Counted from the first letter of the stretch, positions 42,836 to 54,555 are shown. The stretch is 64,000 bases of DNA from Budorcas taxicolor (GCF_023091745.1 NC_068911.1:164100004-164164003); one strand, 5' to 3'. Translations and numbers: made by a program. Notes: generated by a model not told the origin, from the sequence alone.

Positions 42836-43519
42836 ATAAGACGTGAGAAATGGTCTCCTGTTGCCGGTTTAAGTTGTGGATGTTTTTATTTCCAGCTGGA
42901 ATGTATTTCCTATGCTATGTTTTCTTTTTTGAGAAGGACCAGTTTTCACCCCTTGCCCATGTGCTTTTAAGGGCTTAGTGTTTTTATCAGCCTTTATGAA
43001 CTCTTTATATAAGTTTGCTGTAAATATTTTCCATACTTGGATAAGCCTTATGATTATGGTAAGGTAAAAGAGGAAAACTACAGAAGTTATAAATTCCTAT
43101 ATAATCACATCTGTTCACGTTTTCCTTTGTGATTTCTTCCTTTGCATCTGAGTACAGTATATTCCTTTTGCCAGCAGAGTTTAATTTTACAGTCAATCAA
43201 GTTCTCTTTTGGTCTTTGTTCTAGTTGTATTCTGGGTAACACTTCCAGTGCTGATGTGCTAATAACCCAGGAGAAACTGGGGGTAACAGGCCTCCCTGTC
43301 TTCCCCCAGGAAAAGGGGCCTGGATGGTCCTGAGAAGAGGGACTCTCCTATTGTTCAGGGTTGTTCCTAACCCTTTGTCTTTACTTCCTCAGTGTTTAAA
43401 GGTTTCTGTATCTTGCCTCAAACCAATAGACTGGAGACTCATAAAAGCAAGGACCATTTTTGCCTTGTTCACTGCTATATCCCAATTGTTAGGAAAGTAA
43501 CTAAAAATAAATGCTCCTG
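42836..43519. other. Intergenic, no gene seen
   Basis: Some stretches (42840-43200) resemble antisense L1 wording ('ttatgaactctttatataagtttgctg'), but the assignment is weak. The remainder is unassigned. Confidence 0.4.
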
Positions 43520-43985
43520 CTGCTATGGTTTTCATGTCTGTGTCCCTTCCAAAAAAAAAAAAATTCATATGTTGAAACCTATTGTTGTTGTTCAATTGCT
43601 AAGTTGTGTCTGACTCTTTGTGACCCCATGGACTATGGCACACTAGGCTTCTCTGTCCTTCACTATTTCCTGGAGTTTGCTCAAACTCATGTCTATATTG
43701 AAACCTAACCCCCAAGGTAATAGTAATAGGACATGAGGCCTTTGGGAAGTGATTAGGTCATGAAGGTGGAGCCCTCAGGATTGGACTAAGTGCCCTTACG
43801 AGACCCCACAGAGCTAGCTCATCCCTTCCACCAGTGGGGACACAGAAATCGTCAGTCTGCCACCTGGAAAATGGTTCTCACTAGAACCTGACCACGCTGA
43901 ACTCTGAACTATTTTTCCTCCAGAATTGTGAGAAATATTATAAATCTATGTTATTTTGTTATCGTAGCCCAAATGGACTAAGATA
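43520..43985 (+). mobile_element. MST/MLT1-type (ERVL-MaLR) LTR with internal BovB fragment
   Basis: In sense: 'tgctatggttttcatgtctgtgtcccttcc', 'attcatatgttgaaacct', 'ggcctttgggaagtgattaggtcatg', 'ccagaattgtgagaaatatta' and 'cccaaatggactaagata'. The order is that of MaLR LTRs. The insertion at 43583-43692 is flanked by TTGAAACCTA-like repeats. Confidence 0.87.
43583..43692 (-). mobile_element. Short BovB 3-prime-end fragment
   Basis: The sequence 'ttcaattgctaagttgtgtctgac', 'gaccccatggactatggcacactagg', 'tcctggagtttgctcaaactcatgtc' matches the antisense BovB 3-prime end, truncated to 110 bp, with imperfect TTGAAACCTA copies on each side. Confidence 0.8.
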
Positions 43986-44224
43986 CGTGCCAACCCAGAA
44001 TAACTCTCCACAAAGGTGGAAGAGAAAGAAAACAGTTTTACTATTGAATAAACATTGAACAAGACTGCATGAACATTATAGGTATCCACCAAAGAGATTG
44101 GAAAGACAGAAAGAAATCTCAGCCTTTCATATAGCCAGGCAGAGCCAGCCCATTACATACATGTTAACTGTCTTTATCTGAAGGAAAGGTAAAACAGCTC
44201 AGATCCTTTACTTTCTTTCTTCTT

Positions 44225-44775
44225 ATTTTTTTTTATTGGAGTATAGTTGCTTTCCAATGTTGTGTTAGTTTCTGCTGTACAGCAAAGTGAATCGGCTATA
44301 CATATACACATATCCCCTCTTTTGTGGATTTCCTTCCCATTTGCTGCTGCTGCTAAGTCACTTCAGTCGTGTCCAACTCTGTGTGACCCCATAGACGGCA
44401 GCACACCAGGCTCTGCCGTCCCTGGGATTCTCCAGGCAAGAACACTGGAGTGGGTTGCCTTTTCCTTCTCCAACGCATGAAAGTGAAAAGTGAAAGTGAA
44501 GTCGCTCAGTCGTGTCCGACCCTCAGCGAACCCATGGACTGCAGCCTTCCAGGCTCCTCCGCCCATGGGATTTTCCAGGCAAGAGTCCTGGAGTGGGGTG
44601 CCATTGCCTTCTCCGTCCTTCCCATTTAGGTCAACACAAAGCACTAATTAGAATTCCCTATGCTATACAGTTGGTTCTTATTAGTTATCTATTTTATACA
44701 TAGCAGTGTATAATTGAAAATCCCAATCCACCCCACCCCCACGTCTCCCCTTAGTATCTATATGTTTGTTTTCTA
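44225..44775 (-). mobile_element. Artiodactyl L1 3-prime end, split by BOV-A2
   Basis: The sequence 'ttattggagtatagttgctttccaatgttgtg', 'gctgtacagcaaagtgaatcggctatac' and, after the SINE, 'ttccctatgctatacagttggttcttattagtt' is the antisense 3-prime end typical of artiodactyl L1. Confidence 0.85.
44343..44615 (-). mobile_element. BOV-A2 SINE, full length
   Basis: It starts with a GCT tract (reverse of the CAG tail), holds two BOV-A monomers joined by 'catgaaagtgaaaagtgaaagtgaagtc' and ends 'gccattgccttctcc'. TCCTTCCCATTT flanks it at 44331-44342 and 44616-44627. Confidence 0.95.
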
Positions 44776-45049
44776 TGTAAAACAGCTCAGATCTTCTCAA
44801 TCAGCAGGAAGTTGCATCTGGAGTCAAGCACCTAGGCTAAAATTCCCATAGAGACAAACAGAAGGGGGTCCCCCATATTGATGGTCACATTTCAGAGATG
44901 GCTTCAAGACCACCAAGAAAGGCATTCCAGCAGCTGCAAAACTAATAACAGACTCATTTGGCTTTTAAAAAGATGTACATACATCTCAGAGGCAGAGAAA
45001 GCATTCCAATTTCACATTTCTAAAGGAGATGCTAAAGAGGAGGGACATT
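44776..45049. other. Intergenic, no gene seen
   Basis: Nothing recognisable in about 270 bases. Confidence 0.45.
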
Positions 45050-45245
45050 CCCTTTCCCGGTGGTTCAGATGGTGAAGAATCTGCCTGCAATGCAGGAGAC
45101 CCGAGTTTGATCCCTGGGTTGGGAAGATCCCCTGGAGAAGGGTATGGCTACTCACTCCAGTATTCTGGCCTGGAAAACCCATGGACTGAAGAGCCTGGTG
45201 GGCTGCAGTCCATGGGGTCCGAAAAAGAGTCAGACACAACTGGCA
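45050..45245 (+). mobile_element. Bov-tA SINE
   Basis: The sense head 'ttcccggtggttcagatggtgaagaatctgcctgc', B-box 'gagtttgatccctggg' and tail 'gtcagacacaactggcacc' give a near-complete copy. Confidence 0.9.
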
Positions 45246-46046
45246 CCAAGGGAAATCAAAATTAATTTTAAATTAGGTTTGTATCTACCCTTACAGAAGC
45301 ACCCAGCAGAATACGTGGCACACAGTAGGTGCGCCATGAATGCATGAATACACGATCCGCTGCTTCCTTTTGGAGAATGAGACTTGTCCTGAGCTGTCCA
45401 GGTTCTAGGAATGAAGTCCTGGCTCTGGCTCTGGGTGTTATCCTTCTCCAGGGGAAGGTGATAACCCCCTGGCCTCCAGAGCACTTGTCTCCCACCTACT
45501 GTTCCTGACTTTTCCCCCGGGACTCAGAAGGCAGGTGAGACCAGGAGTGACAGAACCTTTGGGGTGGGGAGTCTGGGTTCGGTGGGTGAAGCCTCTGCAG
45601 TGGTCTGGGAACCCCGGTGGAATCTGGGAGCTCAGGTCTGGGCCCAGTCGAGAGCCAGTCGAGAGAATCTGTCACCCTCTTCTTGAGGCCCTTGGCTTCT
45701 GAGAGTCCTCCTGCTAGTCACTTGGAGTCTCCTGGATGGGTGCCTAAGGAAATCCAAATAGGTAGCTGTCAGTGTGTGGGCAGCCTGGTCAGACCAGAAA
45801 CAAAGTCCATGGCCCCCAGCCTGAGGATTCCAACAGGGGCCAGCTTGGAACTGGAGGGTGCTGGGAGTCTCCACCCAGACGCTGACGCTGGTTTCTCCCT
45901 TTGGACCAGTACAAAGTCCAAAGCTGTTCCCTGGGCATTTTCTTCATCTGTTGAGAGGGGGCAGTGGGTGTGAAATCCAGGATTTTGAGGCAGCAGTTTT
46001 CCTAGAAACCATTAAAAACCTACCATTTTAATACTTTTCCCACACA
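45246..46046. other. Intergenic, no gene seen
   Basis: An L2-like antisense end may lie at 45290-45350 ('cacacagtaggtgcgccatgaatgc'). A 118-codon frame at 45617-45973 has no recognisable domain and is read as non-coding. Confidence 0.5.
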
Positions 46047-46047
46047 A

Positions 46048-46272
46048 AGGGCTTCCCAGGTGGTGCTAGTGGTAAAAACCCTGCCTGCCCACGCAGAAGG
46101 CGTAAGAGACAAGGGTTTGCTCCCTGGGTTGGGAAGATCCTGTGGAGGAGGGCGTGACAACCTACTCCAGTGTTCTTCCTGGAGAATCCTGTGGACAGAG
46201 GAGCCTGGTGGGCTACAGTCCATAGGGTTGCAAAGAGTCGGACATGACTGAAATGACTTAACACACACCCAG
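46048..46272 (+). mobile_element. Bov-tA SINE
   Basis: The sense head 'gggcttcccaggtggtgctagtggt' and tail 'gtcggacatgactgaaatgacttaacacaca' define it. It carries an extra 'gtaagagaca' block before the B box, as does the copy at 35836, so both may be one subfamily. Confidence 0.9.
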
Positions 46273-46320
46273 ACAAAAATTTTTTTCTGCAAGAATCTGC
46301 CTCTTCATATGAGATCACTA

Positions 46321-46550
46321 GGGCTTCCCCAGTAGCTCAGCAGTAAAGAATCCACCTGCAATGCAGGAGCTGCAGGACATGCAGCTTCAACCCCTGGGTT
46401 GGGAAGACCCCCTGAGTTGGGAGGAGGGCATGGCGACCCACTCCAGTATTCTTGCCTGGAGAATCCCCATGGACAGAGGAGCCTGGTGGGCTACAGTCCA
46501 TGGGGCTGCAGAGTTGGACACGACTGAAGTGACTTAGCACACACACATCT
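46321..46550 (+). mobile_element. Bov-tA SINE
   Basis: The sense copy runs from 'gggcttccccagtagctcagcag' to 'gacttagcacacacacatct'. GATCACTA is duplicated at 46313-46320 and 46551-46558. The middle has a 'gctgcaggacatgcagcttcaacc' variant in place of the usual B-box region. Confidence 0.93.
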
Positions 46551-46558
46551 GATCACTA

Positions 46559-47030
46559 AATGAAGAGCATTTCAAAGCAGAAACCTATGTGGGGTTTTAA
46601 ATTGAGATGTAGCATGATTTCTGAACTTGTCCATTGTTTGCTGAGGACAGTCACTTATACTGAGACATCAGGGTCCACATGGAGGCCCCCTCCTTGCCCC
46701 TCTCTTGACCACATTCTGCCGTCATCAGCCGTTTTACCTGCAGGAGAGAGAAAAGTGAGGGCAGCTGACTTGAAGTTCCTCCCTCCACTCTGTTCACCCT
46801 CAGATAAGCGAGGGTGAGACTTTGTTGTTGTTCCTGCCAGACTTTCTGCATTTGGAGCTCTACCCAGGACTTCTTCACCACTTCTTTTCCCTCCCTGACA
46901 CGACTCCCTCTGCAGGTCAGGCAGCTTCTTGAGCATGTTAACAGTGCGCAGTGATGAAAGTCACTGCCTCTGTTTGGGGAATGCAGAGCTCCAGGTTCAG
47001 CATGTGCAGACTGGATGTGAAGTGTTGAGG
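46559..47030. other. Intergenic, no gene seen
   Basis: Overlapping ORFs of 85-138 codons on both strands here share the same DNA and show no domain. I treat them as chance. Confidence 0.5.
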
Positions 47031-47960
47031 CAGCCCAAGCATGGGTGGGAAAAGAATTTCCAGACACAGAGCATTTCAGAATGGAGGGAGTTTATTAAGA
47101 ACAAACAGCAGAGATAACGTGGGCATTGCAAGCGCAGTGGGCCAACCTCCTGACAAACCAGGGAGAGTTGACAGTTTTTGTGGGTTAGTAGTCAATTTTT
47201 ATAGCCTCAAAACAAAGAAAATTCCTGCTGGAGGTTGGTGTTAGGTGATTGGTTGGGTGCTATAGGATGTTTACTGGAGTGGGCATCTTTGCCAAATGGG
47301 GAGTCAGGAAGCTTGTTAGTGATGATCAGGAGGTTTTGGCAAAGGGCCTCAGTCAGCTTCTGAGGTGTCCTCGATTCTGGGCTCTGCCTCTGTGGCCTTG
47401 GGGCAGGACTCAACATGAAGGAGAGGCACCTCGAATGCAGTAACACAGCCAGAAGACACCACTGCTTCACTCCTTCAGAATCTGATTTGTGTGACAGGAG
47501 AGACTAGGAGCTGGCAGGCGGGCTTGATTTATGTTTCAGGAGCAAAACTGAAGTTACCCTTTCGTGGTTTGCAGCTGTGTGTGTTAGTTGCTCAGTTGTG
47601 TTTGTCCCTTTGGGACCCCACGGACTTAGCCCCCCAGGCTCCTCTGTCCATGGGATTTTCCAGGTAAGAATACTGGAGTGGGTGGCCATTTCCTTCTCCA
47701 GGGGATATTCCTGACCCAGGGATTGCAGGCGAGTTCTTTACCGTTAACACAGCCTGGGAAGCCCCTTGCAGCTGTAGATCATGAAACTGTAGGCTACTTT
47801 AAGGAGCTCATACTGGGCATGGAGGGTACAGGCCAATAGGCTCTGTTAGACACTGCTGGTATCACCTGGTAAAACCTTCTTCCCTCAAGTGGGGAAGTCC
47901 TTTGGCATGAACGTTGGTGTTTTAACTTTCTGACCCACTAATTTCCAGGCATTCTAACCT
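47031..47960 (-). mobile_element. Candidate solitary retroviral LTR, minus strand
   Basis: On the minus strand a TATAAAAATTG element at about 47194-47204 lies about 100 bp upstream of AATAAA at 47091-47096, a spacing expected of an LTR R region. The remainder would be U3. A Bov-tA interrupts it. I cannot name the family and have not found its exact ends, and no second copy is in the window. Confidence 0.45.
47579..47765 (-). mobile_element. Bov-tA SINE
   Basis: Antisense order runs from 'gtgttagttgctcagttgtg' to 'cctgggaagcccc', with part of the B-box region deleted. TTGCAGCTGT flanks it at 47569-47578 and 47766-47775. Confidence 0.93.
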
Positions 47961-48669
47961 AAGACAATAATTCTATACATGGTGAAAGCTCAATGTCCAA
48001 CTGCATCTAGTATAATATTATTATAATAGAGAAAAGCAGAAACAGCCTCATTATACATATGCATGGGGTTAGGTAAATATTTCATTTACTTGTGCTTTAC
48101 TTTGGTTTTTCCAGCTGCAAGGAAGAGACTCATATGGGGTTTGTTGCAAGGCGGCCAGGGGCCTGGGACAGGCTCTCATCCTTCCTCCGGGGCTTCCTGT
48201 GGTCTGCTCCACTTTCCTTGTGCGTCTGCCCTAATCCCCCAGCTGCTCTTGACAGCCTTCATGTGCACCTAAGATCCATTACCCCTTTCCCACTTGCTTA
48301 CGAATTCTCCTTCCTCCCTCTGCCCCAGCCTCCCAGATCTCCTGTCTATTTTCTCTCCTCTCTTTTGCTCTGAGGTGGAGGCACACTGAACATTCCTTAG
48401 AATACCATTGAAGACAAAATCAAAACTGCTTTTGCATCTTGTAAAACATTCCGTGAAATACAAATTGTCAACTTTTATAGACAATGAGAGGCCATGAATC
48501 TGTACATCTGTACATCAGCTAAACTTATCAGATTGGTCACTTAGAAATTGGTATGAGAATTCTAACAGTGCTAAATATTGGCAAAACAGAAGATAACTCA
48601 AAAGAGTTCAAGAGAAATCGGTGTAAACTGAAAATTTCTATATGAATTGTTTTAAATTTGGAATATCTT
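47961..48669. other. Intergenic, no gene seen
   Basis: No gene or named repeat was recognised. The frames at 48063-48373 are proline- and leucine-rich translations of pyrimidine-rich DNA. Confidence 0.45.
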
Positions 48670-48677
48670 AATATAAA

Positions 48678-49600
48678 AAGGAGTACGTCAAGGCTGTATA
48701 TTGTCACCCTGCTTATTTCACTTATATGCAGAGTACATCATGAGAAACGCTGGACTGGAAGAAACACAAGCTGGAATCAAGATTGCCAGAAGAAATATCA
48801 ATAACCTCAGATATGCAGATGACACCACCCTTATGGCAGAAAGTGAAGAGGAGCTAAAAAGCCTCTTGATGAAAGTAAAAGAGGAGAGTGAAAAAGTTGG
48901 CTTAAAGCTCAACATTCAGAAAACTAAGATAATGGCATCTGGTCCCATCACTTCATGGGAAATAGATGGGGAAACAGTGGAAACAGTGTCAGACTTTATT
49001 TTTGGGGGGCTCCAAAATCACTGCAGATGGTGACTGCAGCCATGAAATTAAAAGACGCTTACCCCTTGGAAGAAAAGTTATGACCAACCTAGATAGTATA
49101 TTCAAAAGCAGAGACATTACTTTGCCGACTAAGGTCCGTCTAGTCAAGGCTATGGTTTTTCCTGTGGTCATGTATGAATGTGAGAGTTGGACTGTGAAGA
49201 AGGCTGAGCGCCAAAGAATTGATGCTTTTGAACTGTGGTGTTGGAGAAGACTCTTGAGAGTCCTTTGGACTACAAGGAGATCCAACCAGTCCATTCTGAA
49301 GGAGATCAACCCTGGGATTTCTTTGGAGGGAATGATGCTAAAGCTGAAGCTCAAGTACTTTGGCTACCACATGCGAAGAGTTGACTCATTGGAAAAGACT
49401 TTGATGGTGGGAGGGATTGGGGGCAGGAGGAGAAGGGGACGACAGAGGATGTGATGGCTGGATGGCATCACTGACTTGATGGACGTGAATCTGAGTGATC
49501 TCCGGGAGTTGGTGATGGACCGGGAGGCCTGGCGTGCTGCGATTCATGGGGTCGCAGAGTCGGACACGACTGAGTGACTGAACTGAACTGAACTTAACTG
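48678..49600 (+). mobile_element. BovB LINE, 5-prime truncated, frameshifted RT
   Basis: AATATAAA at 48670-48677 and 49601-49608 brackets the copy. It starts at the GVRQGC region of the reverse transcriptase ('aggagtacgtcaaggctg') and keeps YADD, but one extra T in the run at about 49000 shifts the frame inside the SDFIF region, so the C-terminal part is read in another frame (to 49454). It ends in TGAAC tandem units. Confidence 0.95.
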
Positions 49601-49608
49601 AATATAAA

Positions 49609-50735
49609 GAGTGAAGTCAAAAGGCTAAACTGGGATAGTTTTCAACAATTTGAACATTTCTTAAAATGATGGTAAGATATTAAAAAAGAATATTAAACAT
49701 TTAAAAAGCATATTCCCTAAAATAGTGCTTTGAAAATCAATGTACAATCTAATTTGGTGAAGTGATCACTTGGGGACCAACTGATAAAAAAGAATTGTGA
49801 GACCCCCCAAAACTGAGAGTCAGGGGGCCCTGGAAGGTCATGGGTGGTTTCTCTGTTTCCTTGTTTCTGTCTCTCTTTTGTCCCTCTGTCTCCACCTGCA
49901 TCTCTCTTTCTGTCTCTGTCCCTCTCTTTCTCTCTTTGTCCCTCTGTGTTTTTCTCTGTCTCTCTCTTCTGGGGACAGCCAAGTCCCTGCTTTCCCTTAA
50001 ACAGCTTCAGCTGCTTTCAGCTCCCCACTCCTCAGCTGGCAGGTGGTCCAGCCTGCCCACTGCCCCTCACTCCCCACCCCCTACTGCTCAGCGCCCCTTT
50101 ACTCAAGGATTCTGTTCAGTCAATGTGTCTGATTTAAAATTCTCTGAGAGAGACTGCCTGGCTGTCTTAGGTCCGGAGTCTCTCTAACTGGGCATGGCCA
50201 TGCCTTCCAGGGCAGTGAGGCTTCTGTGAAAAGGGAGTGAAGCAGGAGAGAGGGGATCGCCAACCCAGCCCTCCCCTGCCCAGCTCCTGCCCCTTGCTCT
50301 CACGGGTCCAGTTTTGGAGATGCCCTCACCCTGCAGGACCGCGCAGTAATGATCCCACCCCCCATGGGTGCCTTCCTTCCCACTGGCTCTGGCTTGGGTC
50401 CTTATAGCACCTTGATGTCTAACACAAGTTCCTGGTCTGTGGTCGGCCTCCCCAGCTAACATCAGCTCCTCAGGGCAGGGTTTTGTCTTGTTTAGCGCTC
50501 CATCCCTGGTTCCTGCAGTCATACCCGAAGCTCAGTGAATATTTGCTGAACAACTAAAATAAACTCACACCCTCCTCAGTGGGAAAAACCCAAAGTCTCC
50601 TTTGAAAGCTCAGGCACAGTGAGACCTCAAGTGACAGCTAGTCCTCTGTCCCCATTTTTCCCTCCCACCCCTGCCATTAGGCCCCCTCACACAGTCCAGG
50701 AGGAGAGGTAGGGAAAGGCAAGTCTCTTGGTCTCT
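49609..50735. other. Intergenic with pyrimidine-rich tract
   Basis: A degenerate CTCTGTCTCT-type tract occupies about 49848-49975 and creates long low-complexity ORFs in several frames. At 50400-50570 the wording resembles an antisense L2 3-prime end ('ctcagggcagggttttgtct', then 'agctcagtgaatatttgctgaac'). Confidence 0.55.
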
Positions 50736-51260
50736 TTATTTTTCCAGATGAGCTTCAGAATCATTTGGGCATGGTTCCCAAAAGCTTCCACTGAGATTGT
50801 GATGGACATTGTTTAAATATATACATCAATTTGAAAAAAAAAAAATGACATCGTTACAATGTTGAGTCTTACCATGAGTCTCTGTATTTCCTTGTCTTCT
50901 TTTATGACCCTCAGTTTTCATATAGTTCCTGCATATTTACTGTTAAAGTCATTTTCAGGGTACTTTACTCTCACAGTTGCTATGATGGAGATATCTGCCC
51001 CCCTTCCACCCGACTCTTATTTTCTAATTGTTCATATGGAGGAAAGGAATTGATTTGTGAATGTTTACTTTGTATCCATTCACTTCAGCTAAAGTTTTAT
51101 CAATCCTAAGAATTTTTCATTTGATTATCTTAGGAATAAAATCACATTATCAACAAATGACAATTTTATCTCCTTCCTTCCCTTCCTCTAGTTGAACCTC
51201 TTTTTCAGCTGTTTTTTATTGCATTTGGCAGAGCAGATCCTTTCTTAAATAAACCTTTCA
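50736..51260 (-). mobile_element. L1 ORF2 fragment
   Basis: Antisense L1 ORF2 wording includes 'ttgagtcttaccatgagtctctg', 'tatagttcctgcatatttactg' and 'tcaacaaatgacaattttatctcc', the last being the region of the reverse transcriptase active site. It has many stops. Confidence 0.7.
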
Positions 51261-51284
51261 TTAGGGAAGACATTTAGGACTCTA

Positions 51285-51615
51285 CAGAATATTTAAAGAA
51301 TAAAAGAATGCAAGTGACATATCTCGATTTCTGGGAAACTGCCAATGCAGTACTTAGGGGAGATTTATTGTTCCCAGGGCTTATATTAGGGAGGGGAAAA
51401 AAAAGAGTGAAACAATAAATCAAGTCGATACCTGATGAACTTTGTTCCCTTTAAGTTAGAAACCAAGAGAAAGGAGAAAAAGGAAGTAATAAATTTAGGC
51501 AAAATGGAGGACGAAGAGAGAGAATTGATAAATTTAATCAATAGCACATGGGAAGAAATGGCCCTACAGCCGAGTGGGGCAAAGAGGGATAGGATGGAGG
51601 AAGAGACTTGGGTCC
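51285..51615 (+). mobile_element. L1 ORF2 fragment, opposite orientation
   Basis: Sense wording 'aatgcagtacttaggggagatttattgttccc' and 'gaaagtaa-like taaatttaggcaaaatgg' fits an upstream part of L1 ORF2. With the adjacent minus-strand piece it may be one L1 insertion with an inverted and deleted 5-prime part. Confidence 0.55.
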
Positions 51616-51629
51616 CACCAGGCAACCTG

Positions 51630-51900
51630 CGGAGAAGGCAGTGGCACCCCACTCCAGTGCTCTTGCCTGGAAAATCCCATAGAGCCTGGTGGGCTGCAGT
51701 CCATGGGGTCACTAAAAGTTGGACACGACTGAGCAACTTCACTTTCACTTTTCACTTTCATGCCCTGGAGAAGGAAATGGCAGCCCACTCTAGTTTTCTT
51801 GCCCGGAGAATCCCAGGGATGGGGTAGCCTGGTGGGCTGCCGTCTCTAGGGTTGTACAGAGTCGGACACGACTGAAGTGACTTAGCAGCAGCAGTAGCAG
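51630..51900 (+). mobile_element. BOV-A2 SINE, full length
   Basis: A sense dimer runs from 'ggagaaggcagtggcacccc' to 'gtgacttagcagcagcag'. The flanks CAGGCAACCTG (51619-51629) and CAGGCAGCCTG (about 51901-51912) form an imperfect target duplication. The first monomer lacks the 'ggacggaggagcc' block. Confidence 0.92.
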
Positions 51901-51912
51901 CAGGCAGCCTGG

Positions 51913-53407
51913 CTCTTCCTTCTACTCAGATGCTGGGGGGCGTGGGGGCGGCGGGGAGGTAGGTGAGCTTGAGCCAGGGGGTTCTGTTGACCTTGTGGCC
52001 ACCCACTGGCCATGATCTCTTGACTGGAGTTCCTGCCCCAGACAGCCTGAAAGTTCGTGGGGCGGGGTAGAGAATGCTCACAGTTAGGACAGCACCTGGT
52101 GGACCCAGTATCCAGGAAAAGCGAGGTGCAGAGCTTGTGGTGAGCAGTGTGTGTGCCCTGTGTAACCCCCTCTAGCCTCACGCTGCTTGTTGTGTCTTCC
52201 ATTCCCTCTGTCTCACTTGGTTTTAGTAACAGTTTAAAAAATTTCACCCTGATGGAGAAAAGGTCTTTCCTGCTCCCCGACCAGAGCAGGTGGGGGTCAG
52301 AAACCCTGTGCTGGCTATAGTTGGGGCACAAGTCGGCCAGTGTGGGCTCAGAGAGGGGAGACTGGTTATGCTGGGCTCACAGGTTCTTTGGGGATTGGTT
52401 CTTTGGAGGATTTAACGTTATGTTTATCTGAAGGGGCCATTTCCCTTACAGTCAGCCTTAAAAAAATTAATAAGTCATTAGCCAAACTCTAAATAGGAGC
52501 AAATGCAAATTAATATACTCTGGAAAAAGGAAGGAACTAATACAAAACATGTTTTACAAACAAAATGAGGGGATCAGATTCTCAGCAGCCTGCTTGCATG
52601 TTTTTGTAGCAAAATGGAAATTAATCTCTTCCCAGGGGCTCATCATCCATTCCCTCGGCTCAGTGTAATATGCAGAAATTTTTTTTTAATAGAGAAGAAA
52701 AAGCTCCCAGCTGTTTTTTTTTTTTTTTTTTTCTTTTGAAGAAGCCAAGACAGAAGGACATCTTGGAGCTGGGTCTGTGGGGAGTCACTGGGTGGCCCCT
52801 TTGTTTTATGATGGAAGGAGAGTGATCTCTCATTTTCCAGGTGGGGGTCAGTGAAGAACAGGCTTAGCAGGTGCTGGCTTCCCCTGTGTGCAGAGATCTG
52901 GCACAAGCAAACCAAGGGCCTCCTGAGACCCCAGCCCCTTCTGCCTGAGATTTTGAAGTTAGGGAGGCCTGTAGAGCCATCTAACGGACTCTGGCCAAAG
53001 TTGCTTGACTGACAGGGCTATGCAGTTCCTGGCACAGTGTGGGCTGAGCCTGGAAGTCCAGCCACCCTGCTGATGTGGAGGTTTGTGAAGATGGCCTAAG
53101 GAAACTGAGGCTTTGGAGTCCCAAAGAGGGGTACCCATGGGTCAGAACCTGCAGGGGCATCACTGCAGTGGCCCTCAGCATCCTGCAGACTTTGGGACCA
53201 GTTTTCAGAGTGACGCTGGGTGATGACATCAGTGGCAAAGACAGCATCTGGCTGCCCTCATCTGGTGCATGTTAGAGAGGCCTCAGGTGGAAGCACTGAG
53301 TGTCCTGCTCATAGAAGCCTATAGATGTGCGATTGGAAATTCAGAGAGACGTGAGACTCCTTTTTGTGTGCTAAGCTGGTGGAGTGAAGTCCTGCTTTTC
53401 CTCTCAG
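51913..53407. other. Intergenic, no gene seen
   Basis: Contains a T tract of about 22 bases at 52711-52732. No conserved ORF or named repeat was recognised, and the 149-codon minus frame at 51882-52331 has no domain. Confidence 0.5.
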
Positions 53408-53615
53408 TACACTTAGTTGGTTCAGTCGTGTCTGACCCTGTGACCCCATGCACTGTAGCTCTCCAGGCTCCTCTGTCCATGGGGATTCTCCAGGCAAGAA
53501 TACTAAAGTGGGTTGCCATGCCCTCCTCCAGGGGATCTTCCTAACCTAGGGATCAAACCCATGTCTCCCACCTTGCAGGTGGATTCTTTACTGTCTGAGC
53601 CATGAGGGAAGCCCA
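53408..53615 (-). mobile_element. Bov-tA SINE
   Basis: Antisense order runs from 'acttagttggttcagtcgtgtctg' to 'gagccatgagggaagccca', near complete. Confidence 0.9.
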
Positions 53616-54437
53616 TACCCTTAGCACCATAGACTAATTTTCAGTATTTTGCAATATCGAATTAGTTTGAGCAGCTTTTAGGAAGGAAGCAGATGTTTAC
53701 CACAAACACGTCTAGGTTTCAAAGTTTAGAATAGAACCATATTTTCTCTAATGGTCAAATATATCTTCCAGCTGGCTTTCCTTCCAGCTTTTACTTTACT
53801 TTAAAATAGTGCTAGTGGCTGTGACAAACAGGCATCAAAATACCTAGGGCTGAAACGTCTAGGAAGTCCAGGTGGGTATTGTGCTTGGCTCACTGGCTCT
53901 CTTCCAAGCATTGATGCCTGCACCCAGGATTCTGATCTCTGCAGCATGTCGCTTCTGGGGTCATCATGCTTGTCCTGAACTGACCGAGGGGTGAGGAGTA
54001 TGGAGACCCACACACGGGAGCTTTCCACAGGCCAGGCCTGGGAGCAAGACATGTCATTTCTGCCCACAACCTACAGACTGGAACTCAGCCGCAGGCCCGC
54101 ACCTCAGCACGAGACTGGGCAATAACAACCAGAGATGCCTAGGAGGAAGGGAACACTACTTGGTGAACAGATCATAGTTTGTGCCCCAGATGGCACGCTG
54201 ATTATCACAAGACATCCAGAGCACCCCTCACAGAATCTGGCCTGGAAATGCCAAGTTCAGTGTAAACCTGACGGAGCCCTTGGAACAGGTATGTTGGATG
54301 AATAAGTGAGCCATTGCTCTGTAGAGGGACGAGCTGATGACTGTGACCCTGGAGCCAACTCGCTTGTGGTGTTGAAGCTGGCTTGAGCACCTTTTCAGTT
54401 GGTGGTTCTGACAGCTTGGGTCAAGGAGCAGAATGAC
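53616..54437. other. Intergenic, no gene seen
   Basis: The segment 53795-54070 ('aaatagtgctagtggctgtgacaaacaggc...') has no assignment, and neither does the rest. Confidence 0.4.
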
Positions 54438-54555
54438 CTATTTTTTTTGACCTCACCATGTGGCTTGTGGGAACTTTGTTCCCTGACAAGGGATTGAACC
54501 CACACCCCCTGCATTGGAGGCAAAGTCTTTACTTCTGGACTATTAGGGAAGTCCC
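54438..54555 (-). mobile_element. CHR-type SINE, truncated
   Basis: Antisense 'ggcttgtgggaactttgttccc', 'gggattgaacccacaccccctgcattgg' and 'ctggactattagggaagtcc' define it. CAGAATGAC flanks it at 54429-54437 and 54556-54564. Confidence 0.9.

Noticed and set aside
49749..50187. Long serine/leucine-rich and charged frames on both strands
   Set aside because: They are translations of a degenerate CT-rich tract.
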